Below are positions 1 to 5,427 of a stretch of 6,127 bases of DNA, one piece after another. Every line of letters begins with the position of its first letter. Position 1 is the stretch's first letter. The notes below the pieces were generated by a model that ran no database searches, had not been told where the DNA came from, and saw only the letters and a list, made by a program, of their open reading frames with translations. A program made the position numbers and the translations under genes. This stretch comes from RGIG8775 sp045587785 (lineage in GTDB: Bacteria > Bacillota > Clostridia > Oscillospirales > CAG-272): assembly GCA_045587785.1 (NCBI GenBank), contig JAZNDA010000117.1, positions 1 through 6,127 of the forward strand, in the 5' to 3' direction.

Positions 1-526
1 TACCCGTGGGGAAGCCTGCGCCTCCGCGTCCGCGAATTCCGGATGCCTTGATCACATCAATAACTTCCTGAGGCTTCATCTCGGTAAGCACCTTAGCCAG
101 TGCCTGATAACCGTCGGTACCGATATATTCATCGATATCCTCGGGATTGATCACACCGCAGTTACGAAGAGCAACTCTCTTTTGTTTCTTGTAGAAAACA
201 GTGTCGGAAAGAGCCATTTCCTTAACCTGACCGTCTTCGGCAGTCTCCTTGTGGACAAGGCGCTCTACCACTCTACCCTTGAGAAGGTGCTCGTTTACGA
301 TCTCCTTCACGTCATCCACAGAAACCTGCGAGTAGAAAGTTCCCTCGGGATAAACAATCATAATAGGACCGTTGGCGCAAAGACCAAAGCATCCTGTTTG
401 AACGAGTTTGATCTCGTCAGCAAGACCTGCAGCTGCAAGCTCAGTTTCCATCGCCTTGAGAATCTTAACGCTTCCCGACGAAGTACAGCCTGTACCACCG
501 CAAATCAGTACATGTGAACGTACCAT
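1..526 (-). CDS. hndC: NADH-binding NuoF-like subunit of bifurcating [FeFe] hydrogenase (HndC/HydB), N-terminal part
   Basis: The first 175 residues of a NuoF-family flavoprotein are present; the rest runs off the left edge. Residues 1-95 form a thioredoxin-like [2Fe-2S] domain with Cys9, Cys14, Cys46 and Cys50 (CGGTGC and QTGCFGLC). After a linker, the NuoF core begins, and the window ends exactly in the glycine-rich FMN/NADH motif GRGGAGFPTG (residues 166-175). In the family this subunit oxidises or reduces NAD(P)H at FMN and passes electrons through Fe-S clusters to the catalytic subunit in the cytoplasm; full-length members have about 600 residues. The N-terminal [2Fe-2S] domain distinguishes the hydrogenase-type HydB/HndC from plain NuoF. 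The start is supported by AAGGAGG 8 nt upstream. It lies 28 nt after hndB, in the same operon. A formate dehydrogenase-associated homologue is possible, but the neighbours favour hydrogenase. Confidence 0.93.
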   Translation of the reverse strand, partial: MVRSHVLICGGTGCTSSGSVKILKAMETELAAAGLADEIKLVQTGCFGLCANGPIMIVYPEGTFYSQVSVDDVKEIVNEHLLKGRVVERLVHKETAEDGQVKEMALSDTVFYKKQKRVALRNCGVINPEDIDEYIGTDGYQALAKVLTEMKPQEVIDVIKASGIRGRGGAGFPTG

Positions 527-534
527 TTTTTATT

Positions 535-541
535 CCTCCTT
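535..541 (-). promoter_or_regulatory. Ribosome binding site of hndC
   Basis: AAGGAGG on the minus strand, a full match to the anti-Shine-Dalgarno core, with an 8-nt spacer to the ATG ending at 526. It fixes the start of the edge-truncated hndC gene, which has no complete reading frame here to judge from. Confidence 0.85.
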
Positions 542-554
542 CAATGTTTTCCTT

Positions 555-923
555 TTATTTATCGTTGCCTATGGTATATTCAACGACGGGTTTTCCGCCC
601 TTGATATGCTTTTCCATGACTTCCTTAGCCTTCTCGGCAGTCATCTTGATGTAGGTGACCTTTTCCTCGCCGGGTCTCATGACCTCAACGATCGGCTCGC
701 TCTTGCACATACCGATACAGCCTGTCTGTGTTACAGAAACCGAACCGACAAGGCCTGCCTTCTCGACCTCCTCAACAAAAGCATTCAAAACAGGACGGGC
801 GCCTGCTGCGATACCGCACGTTGCCATACCGACAACGATTCTGGTATCATTGGTTTCCTCGCGCATTGCGACCTTACTCTTCATGCGATTACGAATCGCG
901 GCAAGTTCTTCCAGTGTTTTCAT
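555..923 (-). CDS. hndB: Thioredoxin-like [2Fe-2S] ferredoxin subunit, HndB-type
   Basis: A 122-residue soluble protein. Residues 1-25 form a charged helix, followed by a thioredoxin-like ferredoxin fold starting at RIVVGMATCGIAAGA. Cysteines available for a cluster are Cys36, Cys69 and Cys73 (QTGCIGMC). The position that would hold the second Cys of the Cx4C pair in NuoE or HndC is Gly41, so only three canonical ligands are present; from memory, CGIAAGA is usual in this family rather than a local mutation. HndB proteins of about 120 residues accompany HndA and HndC in NADP-reducing/bifurcating hydrogenases such as that of Desulfovibrio fructosovorans, probably as an electron-relay or structural subunit. 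AAAGGA lies 8 nt before the ATG. It sits 31 nt after the second ATPase gene and 28 nt before hndC. Confidence 0.9.
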   Translation of the reverse strand: MKTLEELAAIRNRMKSKVAMREETNDTRIVVGMATCGIAAGARPVLNAFVEEVEKAGLVGSVSVTQTGCIGMCKSEPIVEVMRPGEEKVTYIKMTAEKAKEVMEKHIKGGKPVVEYTIGNDK

Positions 924-954
924 TTGAATTTTCCTTTCTTTATGTTGATATTTT

Positions 955-1506
955 TTATTCTATGGATTGATACGCATCATTCAGAAAGTCCTTGACAAAG
1001 GAGATGATCTCGGGACTTGAGAGTGGAATATCATTGCCAAGCATTTCGCGCATTTCTGCCGTTGACAGCCTTACGCTTCCCTTGGGCGTCTTATGGACAA
1101 ACAGAAGATCTTCTTTTCCGATACCGTTGACAAGCACGCAGACCGTGCCGACAATATCACCAAGCGGAATACAGTCTATGCTGTCCTTTCTGAAGCTTGC
1201 ATTGACTACGGTTCCATGGTCTTCATACTGAGTGTCGCTCTTTGAGGAGATAGAAAAGCTTCCACCCGTCATCTCTGCCGCCATTTTCAGAAGCGGGATG
1301 CCCATCCCCACCTTACGAGTTGTCCGCGTGGTGGTAAAAGGGTCGGTGACGCGCTTCACAAAATCCTCTGTCATTCCACATCCGTTGTCCGTGACCGAAA
1401 AGGCAAGCGTTTTCTCATCCTCGGTGATACAGATCTCAATGAGAGTAGCTCCTGCCTTTACGGAGTTTTGGGTAATATCAAGAATGTTTAAAGATATTTC
1501 TTTCAT
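955..1506 (-). CDS. Stand-alone GHKL ATP-binding protein (ATPase 2)
   Basis: A 183-residue protein with a HATPase_c (GHKL/Bergerat) fold in its first 110 or so residues: N-box around Asp10-Asn14 (DITQNSVKAG), G1 box DNGCGM (40-45), DPFTTTR ATP-lid segment (55-61) and G2 box VGMGIPLLK (66-74). There is no dimerisation/phosphoacceptor-His domain, membrane segment or receiver domain, so it is not a complete histidine kinase. The C-terminal 70 residues contain no domain I recognise. Its start codon overlaps the PHP gene's stop as ATGA (1503-1506) and no good Shine-Dalgarno is visible, suggesting translational coupling. Family members occur beside clostridial [FeFe] hydrogenase genes and are annotated only as ATP-binding proteins. 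A role in signalling or kinase regulation is inference; the substrate is unknown. Confidence 0.88.
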   Translation of the reverse strand: MKEISLNILDITQNSVKAGATLIEICITEDEKTLAFSVTDNGCGMTEDFVKRVTDPFTTTRTTRKVGMGIPLLKMAAEMTGGSFSISSKSDTQYEDHGTVVNASFRKDSIDCIPLGDIVGTVCVLVNGIGKEDLLFVHKTPKGSVRLSTAEMREMLGNDIPLSSPEIISFVKDFLNDAYQSIE

Positions 1507-2234
1507 TTTCCGCCAAGAAGCCGAAACAGTGACGCTCTGACAAACGCCGAGCTATACGGCTCATCCTCCAAGCTAAGAAAATTTTCAGCCTCGCTGATAT
1601 CCCACAAATAGTGGGCGTCCGAATCGGTCAGGATCCGTTTATCCGCAAGACCGTATTTAGGAACATAAATTTCAGCAGATGCTTTATCGCGAAATTCCAC
1701 GCAATGAAAATGCGGCTCTTCGGGAATACATCCGAGTGATGCGATCATGCCGTTTTCATCGCGGTCAATATGTGCGGGAAACACCACGGCCTCATATTGT
1801 GCCAAAAGCTCTACCGCGTCAGGCACCGACAGATCCGAGGCATTCAAAAGCAAGTGCTCTTCGGTGCCCACGATCTCGTCGTTTTCGTCCATGATCAGCT
1901 GTTCTCCGAAGATGTCGGGACGGTTTGGATACAAAATTCGGTGTGACTGATAAACCGCATCAAAATCCTCCGCCGCTTCAAGGCTCGGAAACAGGCAAAC
2001 CAAATGGATGTCCTCCGCCGTTGTCATTTCCATACCTGCCACGGGAATGATCCCGTTTTTCTTGGCGGCGGCGAAAAATGCACGACAGTTTTTAGTGGAA
2101 TTGTGGTCGGTCAGTGCCACGATCTGCAAGCCGTTCAGCGCCGCCATACCCGCAATATTATGAGGTGTCATATCATTATCTGCACACGGAGAGAGGCAGG
2201 AATGAATATGAAGATCGTAATAATATTGGTTCAT
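1503..2234 (-). CDS. PHP-domain metal-dependent phosphoesterase
   Basis: A 243-residue member of the polymerase-and-histidinol-phosphatase (PHP) family. Metal-site motifs are in order: DLHIHSCLSPC with His9 and His11, ALTDHNST with Asp43 and His44, GMEMTT with Glu69 followed by His77, PAHIDRD with His155, and LTDSDAH with Asp206 and His208. These suggest a multinuclear metal site that is probably catalytically competent. No polymerase or other domain is attached, and there is no signal peptide, so it should be a cytoplasmic hydrolase; candidate substrates are small phosphoesters or nucleotides, but nothing here identifies one. An in-frame ATG at 2261 would add nine residues; the ATG at 2234 is preferred because it forms a 4-bp ATGA overlap with the upstream stop and places the conserved YYDLHIH close to the N terminus, as is usual. 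There is no clear Shine-Dalgarno, so coupling is likely. Confidence 0.9.
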   Translation of the reverse strand: MNQYYYDLHIHSCLSPCADNDMTPHNIAGMAALNGLQIVALTDHNSTKNCRAFFAAAKKNGIIPVAGMEMTTAEDIHLVCLFPSLEAAEDFDAVYQSHRILYPNRPDIFGEQLIMDENDEIVGTEEHLLLNASDLSVPDAVELLAQYEAVVFPAHIDRDENGMIASLGCIPEEPHFHCVEFRDKASAEIYVPKYGLADKRILTDSDAHYLWDISEAENFLSLEDEPYSSAFVRASLFRLLGGK

Positions 2235-2560
2235 GACAGCACACGGGAAACCGCAACGCAAAGCTCATAGATCGGCATGGGGGTCCTTAAAAGATTGATC
2301 CCCTTCTGCCCTGCGGCTTCGGTCATTTCCTCGGAAATCTCACAGTTTTCACAAACAACGGCAAGTGCCACGTCGGCAAGCGACGCAACCGCCAGCACGT
2401 TCATATTGTTCATGATGGTTGCCCAAAGGCAATCCGCCTCTGCGCGTCCCATCACCCAACTGAGCAGATCCCCCGCATACACGCCGTTCACCTCGCGGTT
2501 CGGCGCAGGAAGGGCGAGAACCTCAAGATCCAGCACCTTAGCAAGCTCAGATACTGTCAT
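2231..2560 (-). CDS. DRTGG-domain protein B
   Basis: A 109-residue protein that is almost entirely one DRTGG domain. Key stretches are VYAGDLLSWVMG (27-38), the hydrophobic strand-like NVLAVASLADVALAVVC (54-70), SEEM (76-79) and the terminal TPMPIYELC. DRTGG domains are found in phosphotransacetylase N-termini and next to CBS domains, and are thought to bind ligands or regulate partners; the exact ligand is unknown. It contains a CENC pair (Cys70, Cys73). It is paralogous to DRTGG protein A: both share a GD/SD-x-x-S-x-V motif, SEEM, GI-x-x-L and a C-terminal PM-x-x-YE-x-C, but most other positions differ. AAAGGAGG lies only 4 nt before the ATG; the gene overlaps the HydS-like gene's stop (2557-2560) and the PHP start (2231-2234) by 4 bp each. 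Confidence 0.85.
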   Translation of the reverse strand: MTVSELAKVLDLEVLALPAPNREVNGVYAGDLLSWVMGRAEADCLWATIMNNMNVLAVASLADVALAVVCENCEISEEMTEAAGQKGINLLRTPMPIYELCVAVSRVLS

Positions 2561-3837
2561 GATTCCTCCTTTTTGTCATCGTCCTGCTTCATGGCATTTC
2601 GCCAAAGCATGGGGCATTCATCAATGGAAGCATTTCCTCTTACGATATCGGCTGCAAAAGCCCTGCAGGTCGGAGCACCGCAGGAACCGCAATCGATCCC
2701 AGGCAGCCCCTTGAAGATCTCCTCCATTTGGCTCATCATTCGCATGGACTCTTGTCGGTCGTTGCCAAAGGACGACACCGACTCAAACTGAAATTCGTTT
2801 TGTTCAATATACTTCTCGGGAACCTGCTTCTCTTGATTTGCCGCACTGTTTGGGGAAACGGGAAGATATCTGCGAAGCGTTCTCAGACGCGCCTTGGCAA
2901 TAAAAGGATTCACCATGGTCATCACGCCGCCGACGCATCCGCCCGCGCAAGCATTAAGCTCGACAAATTCAAGCTCGGTAAATGCGCCGTTATCCAGCTC
3001 CTCCAAAATACGGACCACGTTTTCAATTCCGTCCGCTGCCATGTATTTCTCATTAAAAATAGCAGTGGCTTCACCGCCCGAGCTTGCCCAACTAAGACCG
3101 ATACGTCCTGTTTGCGACATGGGCGTGGGCACCATGTTCTTGTTCATAACACCGAGAAGTTCAAAATAAAGATCTGAAACTGAAACAACAAAGTCGACGT
3201 CGGACTTGTTTTGCAAAGTCCGATTTCTGACGTAGCTGACCTTTGCGGGACAAGGTGAGATAAAGACCACGCAAATATCCTCTCTTGAAAGCTTTGGATT
3301 TTTCTCCATCGCTTCCCTTCTTGCCTCGCTTGCCGCCACCTCAATGGGAGGCAGGATCGGCAAGAGATGGTCCACAAGATAAGGATACCGAAGTCTTATC
3401 AGTCTTTCGACCACAGGGCATGCCGACGAGATCACGGGAAGCAGGGGCGACTTTTCCTTCATATACCGTCTGGTATAATCCGAAACAAGCTCTGCCGCTT
3501 TTGCCACCTCATAAACCTCATCAAAGCCACAGTCAAGAAGTCCCTGCAAAACAATGTCAACATCATCAAGATTATCAAACTGACCGAATAGCGAGGGCGC
3601 GGGAAGTGCTATCTTCCACTTGTCCTTCGGAATATCGGACAGCTTATCGTATGCCGCTTTTTTTGCCTGATAGGGACAATAGCGAATACATTGACCGCAA
3701 TCCACACATCTTGCGGGATTTATCACCGCATGTCCGTCACGAATACGTATCGCTTCGGTCGGGCAGTGCTTCAAGCAGTGTGTACAGCCGCGGCATTTTT
3801 CCAAATTTAAAGATACCGAATGCTGGTAGGGTGTCAT
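2557..3837 (-). CDS. HydS-like (putative sensory) [FeFe]-hydrogenase domain protein with ferredoxin and Fe-S domains
   Basis: 426 residues. Domains in order: a two-cluster bacterial ferredoxin domain (Cys15/18/21/25 and Cys44/47/50/54); an [FeFe]-hydrogenase large-subunit domain (about 75-325); and a C-terminal four-Cys Fe-S domain (Cys383, 386, 391, 408; CGSCGAPTC). H-cluster motifs are altered: SSACP replaces TSCCP, so the proton-relay Cys is Ala139 while the cluster ligand Cys140 remains; SPCPAK replaces MPCxxK with Cys196 kept; ELNACAGGC keeps Cys297 and Cys301 but has Asn295 where catalytic enzymes have Met. All four [4Fe-4S]H ligands are thus present. Loss of the relay Cys is the hallmark of putative sensory hydrogenases (HydS, groups C/D), which bind the H-cluster but turn over poorly. 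No PAS domain is attached. AAAGGA lies 9 nt before the ATG. It is not the operon's bifurcating catalytic subunit, which should lie to the left. The sensor role is inference. Confidence 0.9.
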   Translation of the reverse strand: MTPYQHSVSLNLEKCRGCTHCLKHCPTEAIRIRDGHAVINPARCVDCGQCIRYCPYQAKKAAYDKLSDIPKDKWKIALPAPSLFGQFDNLDDVDIVLQGLLDCGFDEVYEVAKAAELVSDYTRRYMKEKSPLLPVISSACPVVERLIRLRYPYLVDHLLPILPPIEVAASEARREAMEKNPKLSREDICVVFISPCPAKVSYVRNRTLQNKSDVDFVVSVSDLYFELLGVMNKNMVPTPMSQTGRIGLSWASSGGEATAIFNEKYMAADGIENVVRILEELDNGAFTELEFVELNACAGGCVGGVMTMVNPFIAKARLRTLRRYLPVSPNSAANQEKQVPEKYIEQNEFQFESVSSFGNDRQESMRMMSQMEEIFKGLPGIDCGSCGAPTCRAFAADIVRGNASIDECPMLWRNAMKQDDDKKEES

Positions 3838-3870
3838 TACTCTTGTTCCTTTCGGGAAATCAAAAAAGCA

Positions 3871-4293
3871 TCAAAGATTTACCGTCATTGCGATTTTTGT
3901 TCCTACGCCGAGCGTGGAATCAATGCTCATACTGTCTGTGTTGCGCTTCATATTCGGAAGTCCCATTCCCGCGCCAAAGCCAAGATTGCGTATGGTTTCG
4001 GGTGCCGTGGAAAAGCCTTCGCGCATGGCAAGCTCAACGTCCGCAATACCGGGGCCGTGATCCTCAAGAACAATTTCAATTTTATCGTGATGCACGCTGA
4101 CGGTAGCTGTTCCGCCGCCCGCATGGATCACCATATTGATCTCGCCCTCGTACATAGCGATCGCCACTCTCCTGATGATATCGGGAGATATGGACAGCAT
4201 CCTCAGATTTTTCTTCATCTTCATGGATGCTTCCCCGGCGGAGGTAAAATTGTCGCCATCCACCAAAAATGTATAAACAAGCGGCTCGGTCAT
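3871..4293 (-). CDS. Anti-sigma-factor-like GHKL ATP-binding protein (ATPase 1)
   Basis: A 140-residue single-domain protein resembling the RsbW/SpoIIAB/RsbT serine-kinase branch of the GHKL family. Visible are the N-box region RRVAIAMYEGEINMVIHAGG (about 41-60, with Glu49 and Asn53), the G1 box EDHGPGI (77-83), and the G2 box GFGAGMGLPNMKR (105-117), then a terminal GVGTKIAM strand. Relatives phosphorylate a STAS-domain antagonist on Ser/Thr or bind a sigma factor. Neither a STAS protein nor a sigma factor is encoded in this window, so the partner is unknown. AGGGAG lies 8 nt upstream, and the start overlaps the stop of DRTGG gene A as ATGA (4290-4293). The HydS-like gene follows after 33 nt. 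Only about half of ATPase 2's length is shared in layout, so the two are distant homologues rather than a recent copy. Confidence 0.88.
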   Translation of the reverse strand: MTEPLVYTFLVDGDNFTSAGEASMKMKKNLRMLSISPDIIRRVAIAMYEGEINMVIHAGGGTATVSVHHDKIEIVLEDHGPGIADVELAMREGFSTAPETIRNLGFGAGMGLPNMKRNTDSMSIDSTLGVGTKIAMTVNL

Positions 4294-4646
4294 GACTGTT
4301 TCTCCCTAAGCTCGCCAAGACCGTTGGAATACAGGATCCCACATGCCTCGTACATTCGCATCGGTGATGTCAGCACAACGATCCCACTGTCCTTCGCAAT
4401 TTGGATCATTTCCTCTGAAGGTTTTTTGTCACGCACAAATACCACACACCGCATATCCATCATTTCAGCGGTGCGAATGACCTGAGAATTGACAAGACCC
4501 GTCAAGAGTACTGCTTGGTCTTTGACAAAGGCGAGCACATCGCTCATCATGTCACTTCCGCAAGCAGAACAAACCTCACTGTCGATCTTATCCTCTCCGC
4601 AACAGACCTGTGCGTGAAGAAGCTTGGAAATTTCGAGAATTTTCAT
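4290..4646 (-). CDS. DRTGG-domain protein A
   Basis: 118 residues. The DRTGG-type domain spans about residues 28-110: ACGSDMMSDVLAFV, the hydrophobic strand RCVVFVRD, SEEM, and SPMRMYEACG. Ahead of it is a Cys-rich segment, CCGEDK-x5-CSAC, with Cys15, Cys16, Cys26 and Cys29, which could bind a metal or respond to redox; such a role is not established. The gene lies 18 nt after hndA and overlaps ATPase 1 by 4 bp. Its ribosome binding site is weak (AAAGAG-like), which may lower its level relative to hndA. Stand-alone DRTGG proteins of this size occur beside clostridial hydrogenase genes; function is unknown, and a ligand- or partner-binding regulatory role is inferred from the domain only. Confidence 0.82.
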   Translation of the reverse strand: MKILEISKLLHAQVCCGEDKIDSEVCSACGSDMMSDVLAFVKDQAVLLTGLVNSQVIRTAEMMDMRCVVFVRDKKPSEEMIQIAKDSGIVVLTSPMRMYEACGILYSNGLGELREKQS

Positions 4647-4664
4647 ATGTTCATCTCTTTCGGT

Positions 4665-5159
4665 TTACTGATACTTTTCAAGAATTCCCTTTACATCAGC
4701 AGCAGTGATACGACCGTATACATCTTCGTTGACCGTCATAACAGGTGCAAGACCGCATGCGCCGATGCAACGTGTAGCCTCAAAGCTGTATTTGCCGTCG
4801 GCAGATGTCTCACCTGCAGCTACACCCGTAATCTCAGACACCTTGTCGGCGATCTCGCCCGAGCCCTTTACGTAGCAAGCCGTTCCAAGGCAAACACCGA
4901 TTGCGACCTCACCGTTGGGATTGAGCTTGAACTGTGCGTAGAAGGATGCCACACCGTAAATTTCGGTCATGGAAACATCAAGCCCCTCGGCAATGATCTT
5001 CTGCACTTCAATGGGAAGATACCCGTAGATATCCTGCGCACCCTGAAGAACGGGAAGAAGATTGCCTTCCATGCCCTTGTACTGTTCAATAACGGCATGA
5101 AGCTGCTTTTCCTGCTCTGCAGTTCCCTTGAATGTGACTGTTGTCATTTTCTTTTTCAT
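4665..5159 (-). CDS. hndA: NuoE-like thioredoxin [2Fe-2S] subunit of bifurcating hydrogenase (HndA/HydC)
   Basis: 164 residues, the normal length for a NuoE-family subunit. An N-terminal helical bundle includes LLPVLQGAQDIYGYLP (34-49) and the family signature EIYGVASFYAQF (66-77). The thioredoxin-like [2Fe-2S] domain carries all four ligands: Cys90 and Cys95 (GVCLGTAC), Cys131 and Cys135 (RCIGACGLAP). In the complex it docks on the NuoF-like subunit and passes or stores one electron beside the FMN. It is the first gene of the operon: AGGAGG lies 10 nt before the ATG, which also favours Met1 over Met5. The synonym hydC applies under Thermotoga/Acetobacterium naming. The separation of hndA from hndB and hndC by six regulatory-type genes is the notable feature. 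NuoE of formate dehydrogenase complexes is the alternative, less likely here. Confidence 0.94.
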   Translation of the reverse strand: MKKKMTTVTFKGTAEQEKQLHAVIEQYKGMEGNLLPVLQGAQDIYGYLPIEVQKIIAEGLDVSMTEIYGVASFYAQFKLNPNGEVAIGVCLGTACYVKGSGEIADKVSEITGVAAGETSADGKYSFEATRCIGACGLAPVMTVNEDVYGRITAADVKGILEKYQ

Positions 5160-5288
5160 GAACCTAAAACCTCCTGATTGATATAATTTTAACTAACTTT
5201 GACAAAATGTTCGGCATGCCAGTACACTGCTGCACAAAACACGCCTAACTTCACCAAAAGGGCGCAATCTCCCCTTATAGCGTTATCG
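5160..5288 (-). promoter_or_regulatory. Structured 5' leader of the hnd operon
   Basis: From the expected transcription start near 5288 to the hndA ATG there are about 128 nt without a gene. On the minus strand, AAGGG (5276-5272) can pair with CCCTT (5262-5258) around a 9-nt loop. GGCGTG (5245-5240) can pair with CATGCC (5218-5213), closing a larger stem with possible inner pairs around CAG/CTG. An AU-rich single-stranded stretch follows, then AGGAGG at 5175-5170. No known riboswitch consensus is recognised and no oligo-U attenuator is seen. The leader is more GC-rich than the spacer just upstream, which suggests it is doing something, but pairing is judged by eye only. Confidence 0.4.
5170..5175 (-). 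promoter_or_regulatory. Ribosome binding site of hndA
   Basis: AGGAGG on the minus strand, 10 nt before the ATG at 5159; this spacing selects Met1 over the internal ATG at 5147, which would be 22 nt away. Confidence 0.85.
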
Positions 5289-5294
5289 TTATAT

Positions 5295-5323
5295 ATTATA
5301 TAATATTTTTCCCGAAATGTCTA
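5295..5323 (-). promoter_or_regulatory. Sigma-A-type promoter of the hnd operon
   Basis: On the minus strand, -35 TAGACA (5323-5318, 5 of 6 to consensus), a 17-bp spacer, and -10 TATAAT (5300-5295, perfect). The start point would fall near 5288. Just upstream of the -35 (about 5324-5345) are runs of A and T resembling an UP element. The -10 sits inside a 14-bp perfect AT palindrome (5293-5306). No Rex-type operator (TTGTTAA-N4-TTAACAA) is recognisable nearby. This promoter follows the rplS terminator, so the hydrogenase operon is probably transcribed independently of rplS. Confidence 0.8.
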
Positions 5324-5427
5324 TAGTTTTTTTAAAAAAGTTTTTGGAAAAACCAAAGTTTTTACAAAAAACAAGCCTTTTTCGCCATTTTTTTCAACAC
5401 GGTGATCATGCAAGCCTTGACAACCCC

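Noticed and set aside
955..1506. Calling ATPase 2 a sensor histidine kinase
   Set aside because: Only the ATP-binding domain is present; there is no phosphoacceptor His domain, membrane segment or response regulator.
2235..2261. Nine-residue N-terminal extension of the PHP protein from the ATG at 2261
   Set aside because: The start at 2234 forms an ATGA overlap like the other junctions and places DLHIH near the N terminus, as is normal for the family.
2557..3837. Calling this gene the catalytic hydrogenase (hydA/hndD) of the operon
   Set aside because: It lacks the relay Cys in motif L1 and the Met of motif L3, and the bifurcating catalytic subunit normally follows hndC/hydB, which runs off the left edge.
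182..4485. Plus-strand reading frames of 70 to 271 codons opposite the operon
   Set aside because: They lie antisense to confidently identified genes, lack ribosome binding sites and show no recognisable domains; they are shadows of the minus-strand coding sequence.
5276..5304. Plus-strand promoter using the palindromic TATAAT at 5299-5304
   Set aside because: No -35-like hexamer lies 16 to 18 bp upstream (TATAGC there), and no gene follows on the plus strand.
5160..5345. Rex operator near the hnd promoter
   Set aside because: TTTTGTCAAAG at about 5200-5210 resembles one half-site, but there is no matching inverted TTAACAA half at the right distance.
5362..5409. Small minus-strand ORF of 15 codons (MITVLKKMAKKACFL) between the rplS terminator and hnd promoter
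   Set aside because: It lies just past the terminator, has no clear ribosome binding site and no promoter of its own; the A-rich composition makes short Lys-rich frames likely by chance.
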